Below are positions 39,408 through 47,032 of a DNA stretch of 51,547 nt, piece by piece. A program made the position numbers and the translations under genes. This DNA is from a virus, in IMG/VR virus record IMGVR_UViG_3300009684_000002, positions 1-51,547 of that record, one strand, 5' to 3'. The first letter of the stretch is position 1, and each line of letters opens with the position of its first letter. The notes under the pieces are model-generated. The model worked only from the letters and a program-made list of their open reading frames with translations. It had not been told where the DNA came from and did not search any database.

Positions 39408-40223
39408 ATGTCCGTCCCTAAACCCACTCCTAACAATCTTACGATTGTTCGTTTCGGCCCACAAAATGTAGATTTCACGAAAACTGGAACTTACATTCTT
39501 GGTGACCTTCCATATGACGAGAATGTTTTCGTTCCTACGAATGCATTTATCGTCTATTCAAATGTTGTTGGCCCAGCTTCTGGTTCAACACAGTTCTCAA
39601 CGGCTGCTATTGTAAACATCAATGACTCTATTTCGGGTCAGAACATTGTTGCGGCAACATACCTTCCTGTAACTGGTATTCCTGTTACTTCTCCTGCTAA
39701 TACAGTAGTTGTAAGTGGTGGAACAACCCTTGGTGGAAACCTATCACAAACCATCCTTACCCTTATTGGAGCTACTTCCAGCACAACTGGTGCGGCTCCT
39801 GGGTATGTGCTTGGTGGGCTTCCTCTTGCAGATCAGCTTCCTTATGGAGCTACTGCAATTAGCCCAACTGGTAGTTTCCCTGTTGCTTCCGCTAATGCTG
39901 GTGGTGCGGCTTCTGTTCAAACATTGAACTTGAATGTTACCACTGCCGCAGTTCCTTCGGTTACTGTTAGCTCCTCGACTACCTCAAACAACATCACTAC
40001 GCTTACGCTGTCGGCTCTTCCTGCTTCGTTTGTCGCTGGTGCAGTTGTTAACGTGCTTGGAGTTGGTGCTGGTTACAACGGAACGGTTACGATTCTTTCG
40101 ACAACCGCTTCGCCAAACACCATTACCTACTACAATCCTAGCATTGCTTCTGGCACTACTGGTGCTGGTGGTACTGTTGGCGCATTGTCTGGTGACGTTT
40201 ACGTTGCTGGTTACCTGTTCTAA
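39408..40223 (+). CDS. Thr/Ser/Gly-rich virion protein, 271 aa
   Basis: A beta-rich, low-complexity protein (TTAAVPSVTVSSSTTSNNIT) with a start MSVPKPTPNNLTIVRFGPQN. It has no motif of known enzyme. The codon usage is like that of the capsid gene. It is followed by a strong terminator-like hairpin, so the capsid unit (capsid, 109-aa protein, this gene) may be one high-level transcript. Head fibre or decoration role is likely. Confidence 0.65.
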   Translation: MSVPKPTPNNLTIVRFGPQNVDFTKTGTYILGDLPYDENVFVPTNAFIVYSNVVGPASGSTQFSTAAIVNINDSISGQNIVAATYLPVTGIPVTSPANTVVVSGGTTLGGNLSQTILTLIGATSSTTGAAPGYVLGGLPLADQLPYGATAISPTGSFPVASANAGGAASVQTLNLNVTTAAVPSVTVSSSTTSNNITTLTLSALPASFVAGAVVNVLGVGAGYNGTVTILSTTASPNTITYYNPSIASGTTGAGGTVGALSGDVYVAGYLF

Positions 40224-40234
40224 TTAAACTCTGG

Positions 40235-40265
40235 ATGCCTTGGGGGTTCTATCCCCCCAAGGTGT
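40235..40265 (+). terminator. Strong hairpin after the capsid unit
   Basis: CCTTGGGGG (40238-40246) pairs perfectly with CCCCCAAGG (40254-40262) with a 7-nt loop, extended by two G-T pairs and A-T to 12 bp. The following bases TGTCTTACCAATTTT form only a weak T tract. A rho-independent terminator or an mRNA 3' stabiliser. Confidence 0.65.
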
Positions 40266-40283
40266 CTTACCAATTTTATAGCC

Positions 40284-40634
40284 ATGTCTGTTACTGCTCT
40301 TACATTTCCTGCATTTGTTGACACAACTTCAAGTGAACAGCTTTGGCAGATTTTTAATGCCATCCAAGGTGTAACTCCACCAACAAATTTTGCATTTGGT
40401 CAACAAACTATAACCACAACTGCTGCTTCATTACCATCATCGGTTTTGGTAAATGGGGTAGTCCTTACTAACGGAGGAACGGCAATTATGTATATTGGAG
40501 GATCTAGTGTAACTAGCTCTACTGGATATGCGCTGGCTATTGGAGCAAGCGTAGGATTAGCAGTCGCAAATCTTTCTTCCGTTTATATTATTGGAACAGC
40601 ATCGTCTGGAAATATTTCCTATATCGGCTCATAA
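40284..40634 (+). CDS. Small beta-rich virion protein, 116 aa
   Basis: MSVTALTFPAFVDTTSSEQL then Thr/Ser-rich strands (TITTTAASLPSSVLVNGVVL) ending GTASSGNISYIGS. It is more AT-rich than the capsid unit. Probably a tail-appendage or decoration component. No family recognised. Confidence 0.6.
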   Translation: MSVTALTFPAFVDTTSSEQLWQIFNAIQGVTPPTNFAFGQQTITTTAASLPSSVLVNGVVLTNGGTAIMYIGGSSVTSSTGYALAIGASVGLAVANLSSVYIIGTASSGNISYIGS

Positions 40635-40637
40635 TTT

Positions 40638-41105
40638 ATGCCAATCCCTCCTTTTTCATCAGTTGGGCCAAAAGGAAACACAGGATCCCCAGGATCTGGT
40701 TCAACATTAAATTTTACATCTTCAAATGTTGCAGCTTCTGTTGGTTCACGATATTTAACTACTGGCACTATTTCTATTTCTGACCCAACTAGCCCGTCAC
40801 CAACAGCAGGACAGGCTTATGAGGTAATTATTGGAAGCGGAACAGTTTCTTTAGGTTCAGTGGTTTATTCTAAAACAGGCATTGAATTGCTTCGTTATTA
40901 TAACGGAACAAGTTGGTCAACGATCCAACCAATTTTGCAAGGAGTTGATGCTCCTTCATCATCTACTGATTATAGTTCTTTACCAAATAATACTATTCCT
41001 TCTGGTTCGCAAATTTACATGGCAAATCGAAATGCAAATACCATGTGGATAATTTCATCTTCCGATGCAAATTGGAAAATTGTTGATAAGTATTCTCTTT
41101 CTTGA
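40638..41105 (+). CDS. Fibre-like protein with collagen-like start and shared C-terminal module
   Basis: 155 residues. GPKGNTGSPGSGS near residue 10 is a short Gly-x-y segment. The last 50 residues, from APSSSTDYSSLPNNTIPSGS to WKIVDKYSLS, match residues 88-138 of the gene at 44497-44913 (STDFSTLPGGIIPTGSQVYF...WKIVDKYQLA). A shared C-terminal module suggests swapping between fibre genes. Probably a tail-fibre or head-fibre component. Confidence 0.7.
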   Translation: MPIPPFSSVGPKGNTGSPGSGSTLNFTSSNVAASVGSRYLTTGTISISDPTSPSPTAGQAYEVIIGSGTVSLGSVVYSKTGIELLRYYNGTSWSTIQPILQGVDAPSSSTDYSSLPNNTIPSGSQIYMANRNANTMWIISSSDANWKIVDKYSLS

Positions 41106-41135
41106 TTAAATCACCACACCTTAACTAAAATCATT

Positions 41136-42935
41136 ATGAAAAAAACACGATCTCTGTCTCTGGCATTAATATTAATTGCCTCTTCAACTTTTTCTCTTTT
41201 TAGCCAGACAAACGTTGGTGACATCAAATATAGTCAAATCAATAGCAATGGAATTGCAATTGGAAAAGCGTGGAATGGAAATGGGTTTGTTTATGTAAAT
41301 TCTACAAATATAACTTCAAGTGTTGTTTCTTCAATTGCGTGGAATTACATTCAAGGTGTTCAGCAAAATGTTGCCCCTACAAATAGTTCTTTTGTATTTG
41401 AAGGTGATTCTATTACTTATGGATTTTCACAAACAAATGGAAGTGTTCCATGGACACCGTATGGGGCTTATGGAACTGTATTGACTAATTTAAGTTTTGC
41501 AAAAGGATGCACAAGCACAATTGTGGCATACAATGGAAGAACTTCTGGATCAATTACTGGCGTAACAAATACTTACAGTAATAACATTCTTTTTGATTAT
41601 ACAAATTCTATTCGTGCTTTGAGACCAAGCACATTTGGTGGATCTGGAGGAACAAATGTTTATCTAAATTTAATGATTGGAATTAATGATATTTTTTATA
41701 CTAATTCGTTATTGAATATTGAAAATAACATTCAATCATTTATTACTCAAGCTCACGCAGATGGTTTTAAGGTAATATTAAATACTATTTTAGATACAAC
41801 TGCGCCGCTATACAGCACTGCAAATCCAATTCAAGCAACAATTCACCAACAGCTTAATAGTGATATTCGTGCAAATACATTTAATACTTCTACAAATGCA
41901 ACAAACACATTTGGTGCGGATTATATTTGGGATGCAAACTCTGCTTTGAATGATCCTACAGATACTAATGTGTTTTTTGACAATTTGCACCCAACTCAAT
42001 ATGGACAAATTTCTTTAGCAAAAAGCCTTAACAGTTGCTTGTCTTCTGGTGGATTCAATGTAACTTCTCCTGCTCCATATAATCAAAATTACACAATATC
42101 TGGAACTTTAACAAATTGGGGTTCTGCTACTTTTCAAGGAGGAATAAATGTAAATAGCATTACCAATCTTGTTACAATAAACGCAACAGGAAATAGTTCT
42201 ATGGTTCAATTTGGAAATTTATCTAATTCCATTAATATTGGATCTACTAATACTATTTCTACAAATGGAGCAACAATAGACAATTTTGGTAACACCTTAT
42301 ACATTGATCCAGCGATTTCTGGGGCATTGCGATTTGCAACACTGCATCAAACAACAATTACATTTGGAACTAATTTAACAACATTCAACGGGCCTATTTC
42401 TTTTCCATCAGGATCAATAGATTCAACTGGGATTAATGTAAGCAATATTACCAATGTTGTTAGCATTAATACAAATGGATCAAGTTCAATAATTCAATTT
42501 GGAAGTTCTGCAAATTCAATTAATATTGGCTCTGCAAGTTCTTTGCCCGCAAATGGGGCTACTATAGATAATTATGGAAGCACTTTATACATTGATCCAG
42601 CAACCTCCCAACCATTAAGAATTGCAACAATCCATCAATCTTCTGTAACTTTTGGAACAAATGTTACTACATTTAATGGGCCTGCCGTTATTGTTGGAGG
42701 GTTAACATTAACTGCTGGATCAAACCAATTTGGTGGAAGGGTTACACTAGTTAATGGAAATGCCACAATTACATCATCTGCAATAACAACTTCATCTGTT
42801 ATTGTTTTAAGTTTTGCAACAGTAAATGGAGCAAACAGCTATCCTCAAGTTGTGGTTAGCAATGGATCTGCTGCAATTTATGGATTGACTACTGATAATG
42901 GTTCATACAACTGGATAGTAATTAATAGAAATTAA
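41136..42935 (+). CDS. Secreted SGNH/GDSL esterase fibre with tandem repeats
   Basis: 599 residues. N-terminal signal-like segment MKKTRSLSLALILIASSTFS. SGNH blocks: FEGDSITYGF (S92), LMIGINDIFYT (N184), and DNLHPTQYG (D282, H285), so all four catalytic positions are present. Residues ~337-419 and ~433-516 are two similar repeats (NVNSITNLVTINATG... and NVSNITNVVSINTNG...) sharing SINIG, NGATIDN, LYIDPA and TFGTN. The C-terminus is beta-rich. Probably a virion-associated or released esterase that deacetylates a host polysaccharide. A signal peptide in a phage virion gene is unusual. Confidence 0.85.
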   Translation: MKKTRSLSLALILIASSTFSLFSQTNVGDIKYSQINSNGIAIGKAWNGNGFVYVNSTNITSSVVSSIAWNYIQGVQQNVAPTNSSFVFEGDSITYGFSQTNGSVPWTPYGAYGTVLTNLSFAKGCTSTIVAYNGRTSGSITGVTNTYSNNILFDYTNSIRALRPSTFGGSGGTNVYLNLMIGINDIFYTNSLLNIENNIQSFITQAHADGFKVILNTILDTTAPLYSTANPIQATIHQQLNSDIRANTFNTSTNATNTFGADYIWDANSALNDPTDTNVFFDNLHPTQYGQISLAKSLNSCLSSGGFNVTSPAPYNQNYTISGTLTNWGSATFQGGINVNSITNLVTINATGNSSMVQFGNLSNSINIGSTNTISTNGATIDNFGNTLYIDPAISGALRFATLHQTTITFGTNLTTFNGPISFPSGSIDSTGINVSNITNVVSINTNGSSSIIQFGSSANSINIGSASSLPANGATIDNYGSTLYIDPATSQPLRIATIHQSSVTFGTNVTTFNGPAVIVGGLTLTAGSNQFGGRVTLVNGNATITSSAITTSSVIVLSFATVNGANSYPQVVVSNGSAAIYGLTTDNGSYNWIVINRN

Positions 42936-42939
42936 AACA

Positions 42940-43101
42940 ATGCACTCAAATGATTCTTCTTCATTATTTGGAGCCGCAACGGGCGTTTTGTTTTTTTCGT
43001 TTTCTTTAGTTCCAGAAGTTCCTCCAATTGCTCAATGGATTTGTTTAATTCTTTCTGCAATTGCTTCAATTTTGGCAATATCAAAAAACTTTTACAAATA
43101 A
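42940..43101 (+). CDS. Putative two-TM holin, 53 aa
   Basis: MHSNDSSSLFGAATGVLFFS then FSLVPEVPPIAQWICLILSA and ASILAISKNFYK: two hydrophobic segments separated by a short turn and a basic tail, the layout of a small class II holin. It starts 4 bp after the esterase stop and is followed by an ORF chain ending in the endolysin. Candidate pore-former. An opposite-strand ORF here is rejected. Confidence 0.68.
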   Translation: MHSNDSSSLFGAATGVLFFSFSLVPEVPPIAQWICLILSAIASILAISKNFYK

Positions 43102-43118
43102 CCTCAACAAAAACAACC

Positions 43119-43436
43119 ATGTCAAACACAATCAAATCTTGGTTTTTAGAAAAACTTGCAGAACTTTTTGGTTTTGCTAAAGCCTACGCTCAAGCATTGC
43201 TTCCAATTTTAGAAGGTGATGCCTCATTACTGCTACAAAAGATTTTGCCTATTGCATTGACGGCTGTAGAGTCCCTTGCGACAAGCGGTCTTTCTGCTTC
43301 GATTAAAAAACAAACAGCGTTTTCTCAAATTGAAACAGCGGCCAAAAATGCTGGAATCTCCGCTGGAAGTTCTGCAATTAACCTTGCTATTGAGCTTGCA
43401 GTTGCCAACTTGTCAGCAAATAAAGTTTCTAAATGA
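43119..43436 (+). CDS. Helical putative holin/lysis accessory protein, 105 aa
   Basis: MSNTIKSWFLEKLAELFGFA, AQALLPILEGDASLLLQKIL and a helix-rich, Ala-rich body ending ANLSANKVSK. Amphipathic helices without a clear transmembrane span; resembles LLH-type phage accessory proteins in layout only. Coupled to the next gene by ATGA. Confidence 0.6.
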   Translation: MSNTIKSWFLEKLAELFGFAKAYAQALLPILEGDASLLLQKILPIALTAVESLATSGLSASIKKQTAFSQIETAAKNAGISAGSSAINLAIELAVANLSANKVSK

Positions 43437-43765
43437 TCCTTCCCTTTCAGCATTTTATTGTTCAGGTTGCGTTAAGCCGAAGTGGGCCATATTTAGTAAA
43501 AGCAATTACGGCTATTGCTTCTTTAGGGGTTGCAAAATTAGCCATCTTTATCCCCAACATTGACCACTACATTACACAACCAGTTCTTGTAGGGGCAATC
43601 TGGTGTATTATTGATTCGGCTGTTAATTCATTGCCATCTTCTATAATTAAAGAATACGGGAAAAGCATACAGGAGACCTTAAATGAAGCTGGAGCTAATT
43701 TGAAAGTCGATGGAGTTATCCTTTCAAAAACAGCAAACGCCACTTCAATTTTGATTAAAAAATAA
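43433..43765 (+). CDS. Membrane-associated lysis-region protein, 110 aa
   Basis: MILPFQHFIVQVALSRSGPY, hydrophobic AITAIASLGVAKLAIFIP and LVGAIWCIIDSAVNSLP, then a soluble tail. Two possible membrane helices and a C-terminal cytoplasmic domain. It begins with an ATGA overlap. Possibly a holin, antiholin or spanin component. Confidence 0.62.
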   Translation: MILPFQHFIVQVALSRSGPYLVKAITAIASLGVAKLAIFIPNIDHYITQPVLVGAIWCIIDSAVNSLPSSIIKEYGKSIQETLNEAGANLKVDGVILSKTANATSILIKK

Positions 43766-43769
43766 AGCA

Positions 43770-43937
43770 ATGAAAAATCCAATATGTGTTGGAGTTTTTC
43801 TTATTACATTTTTGTCTTTTTGGGTTGATATAATTCATAGTATTAGGTTTCAGCCCGAATTAGGGTCATACATAGATAAAAAAGGAAAATCTCGTCCATA
43901 TATTACAATTAATGTTAATGGAGGGGCTAAATTTTAA
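43770..43937 (+). CDS. Single-span small protein, 55 aa
   Basis: MKNPICVGVFLITFLSFWVD is one transmembrane or signal segment, followed by IIHSIRFQPELGSYIDKKGK and a beta-like tail. It ends 2 bp before the endolysin start. In a lysis cassette such a protein could be a spanin or a regulator; no Cys lipobox is clear. Confidence 0.55.
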   Translation: MKNPICVGVFLITFLSFWVDIIHSIRFQPELGSYIDKKGKSRPYITINVNGGAKF

Positions 43938-43939
43938 TC

Positions 43940-44497
43940 ATGACAATCCAGGAAATCATAGATTACTCTACTGGTAAATATACCCCAAGGTTTACTTTTT
44001 GGTTGAAGTTCATCTGCAATGTTGAGGCAACTGTTGATCACCAAGGAAACATCGTCAAGGAAGATGATCATGATGGAGCCGGGATTACATTCTGTGGCCT
44101 CACCCAAAAGTATGATCACTTACCTGATAATCCTACTCCTAAATGGATAGCTGATACCTATCACGACTATTACTGGTCAGAATCAAGAGCTGATCTTCTT
44201 CCTCAAGGGGTTGGAGAAGAGGTAGCCAACATTGCCGTGAATGAGGGTTACGCAACTGCATTCAAGATACTCCAGCAGTCTATAAATGCCCTTGGAATCC
44301 ACATTGCTATAGATGGTAAGATAGGCTCTCAAACTGAAGAAGCAGCATTCCAAGAGGACGCACATCAATTGTGTTTGATGATTGGTCAATACAATGATGA
44401 GCATTATAAAAATATAGCTGACAGACGCCTCGATTTAAGGAATAATCTGCGAGGCTGGTTGTCTCGTGACCAGCAGATGATCCAAACTTTCGCCTAA
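43940..44497 (+). CDS. GH108-type endolysin (N-acetylmuramidase)
   Basis: 185 residues. ICNVEATVDH (E29 in the catalytic position), then DHDGAGITFCGLTQKYDHL in the place of the GG-x-T-N-x-G-I-T signature, EVANIAVNEGYATAFKILQQ and AIDGKIGSQTEEAAF as in the C-terminal peptidoglycan-binding part of GH108. It cleaves the glycan of peptidoglycan. No signal peptide, so it needs the holin. Ends on the ATG of the next fibre gene. Confidence 0.88.
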   Translation: MTIQEIIDYSTGKYTPRFTFWLKFICNVEATVDHQGNIVKEDDHDGAGITFCGLTQKYDHLPDNPTPKWIADTYHDYYWSESRADLLPQGVGEEVANIAVNEGYATAFKILQQSINALGIHIAIDGKIGSQTEEAAFQEDAHQLCLMIGQYNDEHYKNIADRRLDLRNNLRGWLSRDQQMIQTFA

Positions 44498-44913
44498 TGA
44501 ATTACAACAATAATCAGATTTACAACTCAAGCAACTATTGTGGTTGTGGGCAGCAATATCCTGTTGTGCCAGGATCTAATCCTAGTCTACAAACATGGAA
44601 TGGGCAAAGGTTTGTAGTTGCTGATGGGTCTTTCATTAATCCGATTTCTTTGCCATATTTGCAAATTTCAGCATCAAGTCAATATATTTTGGGGGTAAAT
44701 TCAAAACAACAATTAACTTTAATACCAATAAGTTTATCTGCTGCGGGTTCAATTGCCCCTCCTAGTTCTCCCACTGATTTCAGCACTTTGCCGGGAGGAA
44801 TTATTCCAACGGGAAGCCAAGTATATTTTGCCAATCGTGATCAAAATACTTTATGGACAATTTCAGCATCAGATTCACAATGGAAAATTGTTGATAAATA
44901 CCAATTAGCTTAA
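44497..44913 (+). CDS. Short fibre protein with adapter and shared C-terminal module
   Basis: 138 residues. N-terminal Cys-rich YCGCGQQYP; then VADGSFINPISLPYLQ and ILGVNSKQQLTLIP, a segment shared with the next two fibre genes; then the C-terminal module shared with 40638-41105 (STDFSTLPGGIIPTGS). It appears to be a composite of two fibre modules. Starts at the last base of the endolysin stop. Confidence 0.72.
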   Translation: MNYNNNQIYNSSNYCGCGQQYPVVPGSNPSLQTWNGQRFVVADGSFINPISLPYLQISASSQYILGVNSKQQLTLIPISLSAAGSIAPPSSPTDFSTLPGGIIPTGSQVYFANRDQNTLWTISASDSQWKIVDKYQLA

Positions 44914-44914
44914 T

Positions 44915-45649
44915 ATGCCTTGTTACAATACAGTCCCAATTAGCATTATTCCTCCTACTAGCCAAGGAATTGGCCCTCTTGTTTGGCAGAATGGCAGCCA
45001 AATCAATAGGCTTAATTCTCCATATAACCCATCATTGGTTATTTATGATGGCTCTGTAACTCGTTTTGGTGATGGGTCAGCACAAACTCCTATTCCTTTG
45101 CCTAACCTCCAACAAGTAAATTCTAGTGTTATTGCTTATAGAGTTGGTTTAAATTCTAATGGTCAGCTTTCAAAATGCCCTAGCTCTAATTATGGAAACT
45201 TTTACGACACGACTACACAAGTAAGTGCTGGAACGACTATTGCAAATCTTATTAGCATTAATACTACTGATATTTCTAATGGAATTTCATTAGGAACAAA
45301 TGGAAAACTTATTTTCTCTAATGCTGGAGCGTATTTAATTAATTTGCTTGGTCAGTTTAAATTTACTGGAGGTGGCACTGGTGGGAATATTACTGTTTGG
45401 TACACAATAAATGGGAATCAACCAAATGTTGCTTCATTTACTTTTTTCTTGCCAACCAGTAATAACTTTCGAGTTCTTGCAAATGTTGAAGACATAATAA
45501 ATATTAATGCTGGAGATTACATACAATTTTATTGGTGGAGTGATGTAAATCCTGCTGCCAACATTGCATTGACTTATCTTGCTGCTGGAACAAACCCAAC
45601 AAGGCCAGCATCTCCAAGTGTAAATGTTTCTGTAAGTCAGCTTAATTAA
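44915..45649 (+). CDS. Fibre protein with C1q/TNF-like head
   Basis: 244 residues. MPCYNTVPISIIPPTSQGIG start; adapter segment FGDGSAQTPIPLPNLQQVNS and VGLNSNGQLSKCPSSNYGNF; then beta sandwich (TDISNGISLGTNGKLIFSNA, AYLINLLGQFKFTGGGTGGN, IQFYWWSDV) as in C1q/TNF-like trimers. Such heads bind sugars or proteins at the fibre tip. Proposed receptor-binding fibre. Confidence 0.7.
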   Translation: MPCYNTVPISIIPPTSQGIGPLVWQNGSQINRLNSPYNPSLVIYDGSVTRFGDGSAQTPIPLPNLQQVNSSVIAYRVGLNSNGQLSKCPSSNYGNFYDTTTQVSAGTTIANLISINTTDISNGISLGTNGKLIFSNAGAYLINLLGQFKFTGGGTGGNITVWYTINGNQPNVASFTFFLPTSNNFRVLANVEDIININAGDYIQFYWWSDVNPAANIALTYLAAGTNPTRPASPSVNVSVSQLN

Positions 45650-45693
45650 CCAGCACTTGATCTTTTTTTAAAAACCAACTAAAACTTAAAACT

Positions 45694-47031
45694 ATGTCTT
45701 GTGGATGCAACAATAATGGATGGGGTGGATGTGGATGTGATAACACAGTCCAGTATGCACCTTCAGCTTGTAACTCTAACTTCCCAACAACTTGTGACGC
45801 ATTAGGACAAGGCGTTATTCAGCGTGTAGTGGGCGAAGATTCTGCTTCTTGCAAGTATACTGTTCCTACTTTTAATTCTAATAGCTTGCTTTCATACAAT
45901 GCCTCTACTGGCCTTGTAAATTGGGCTGATGGATCTGCATCTAATCCAATTTTTCTTGGTAACGGAAACCAAGTTTCATCTTCAACCGTAGGAGCAATTC
46001 AAGGAACTACTCCCACGGGTCAGCTTGTTGAATTTAATCCATCAACATCTGCTGAAACACAATTCCCAATTGTATCACCTAGTGGCAGCACAACGACTTG
46101 GGGAACCATTGAAAATATCATCCCTAACCAAGGAATAGTTTATAAGAACTCTTCTAATGTAGTTGCACAGGCCGCACTTGGAACCGCTGGTCAAGTTCTT
46201 ACAATGGTTGGTGGAGTGCCAGCTTTTGCCACTCCAGCTACAAATGGATTTGTTGACGCTCGTTCCGTAAATATCTCATACGCAAGCGTTACTTCATTGA
46301 GTGTAAATTTTGGAAATCTAGTTGTTAATAGTGTTGCTGGAAGTGGTATTGCTATTAATAATTCTTCTACTTACACGCTAAACCTTTCTACCAATAGCCT
46401 TCCCAATGGACTTGATACAGGTTCTTTAATTGCAAGTACTTATTATTATGTATTTGCAATTTACAATTCTACAACATCTACCGTTGCTACACTTGCTTCA
46501 ATAAGCCCAACTGCTCCAACCCTTCCAACTGGATATACATATTTCCGTTTGATTGGATTATTCCGTACAAATTCATCTTCCCAGATTGATCCTCTCTACA
46601 ACCAGAATGGCAGGGCAGTAAACCTTGGGCAGACAGCAAACGTTGTTGTCTCAACACAATCAACACAAGCCACAAACAAATACTGGTCTGGATCTATTTC
46701 ATACGCCCCATATCAGTATGTTGATAAAGCATTCTTCCGATTTAGCCTAGTTGGTGCTGCTGCTACTCAAACAGCAAATGTAGTTATTTCAAATATTGCC
46801 GCTGGATCAACAGGAGCAACATATCAGAACGTAGTAACTACAAATGAAATTTATGGAGCGTTTATTGTTGCTCCATACACAACAGCAGGAACAAATATTG
46901 TATATTCCACAACAACTTGTGTTGTTCCTAATAACTTAGGAAGTTACTTTAATATCTATACTACTGCTGTTCTTGGAACTGGTGATTCATTTACCCTTCA
47001 AATCTCTGGTTACGAATTGAGCTTCCTCTAA
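45694..47031 (+). CDS. Tail fibre with Cys-rich adapter N-terminus
   Basis: 445 residues. N-terminal MSCGCNNNGWGGCGCDNTVQ has a dense cysteine pattern (possible disulphide or metal). The adapter segment NWADGSASNPIFLGNGNQVS and GTTPTGQLVEFNPSTSAETQ follows, similar to the two preceding genes. The C-terminal ~250 residues are a beta-rich region with repeated Thr/Ser. Host recognition fibre candidate. Confidence 0.7.
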   Translation: MSCGCNNNGWGGCGCDNTVQYAPSACNSNFPTTCDALGQGVIQRVVGEDSASCKYTVPTFNSNSLLSYNASTGLVNWADGSASNPIFLGNGNQVSSSTVGAIQGTTPTGQLVEFNPSTSAETQFPIVSPSGSTTTWGTIENIIPNQGIVYKNSSNVVAQAALGTAGQVLTMVGGVPAFATPATNGFVDARSVNISYASVTSLSVNFGNLVVNSVAGSGIAINNSSTYTLNLSTNSLPNGLDTGSLIASTYYYVFAIYNSTTSTVATLASISPTAPTLPTGYTYFRLIGLFRTNSSSQIDPLYNQNGRAVNLGQTANVVVSTQSTQATNKYWSGSISYAPYQYVDKAFFRFSLVGAAATQTANVVISNIAAGSTGATYQNVVTTNEIYGAFIVAPYTTAGTNIVYSTTTCVVPNNLGSYFNIYTTAVLGTGDSFTLQISGYELSFL

Positions 47032-47032
47032 A

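Noticed and set aside
42932-43135. A 67-codon minus-strand ORF
   Set aside because: It is antisense to the two-TM holin candidate and its Lys/Leu-rich sequence looks like a shadow.
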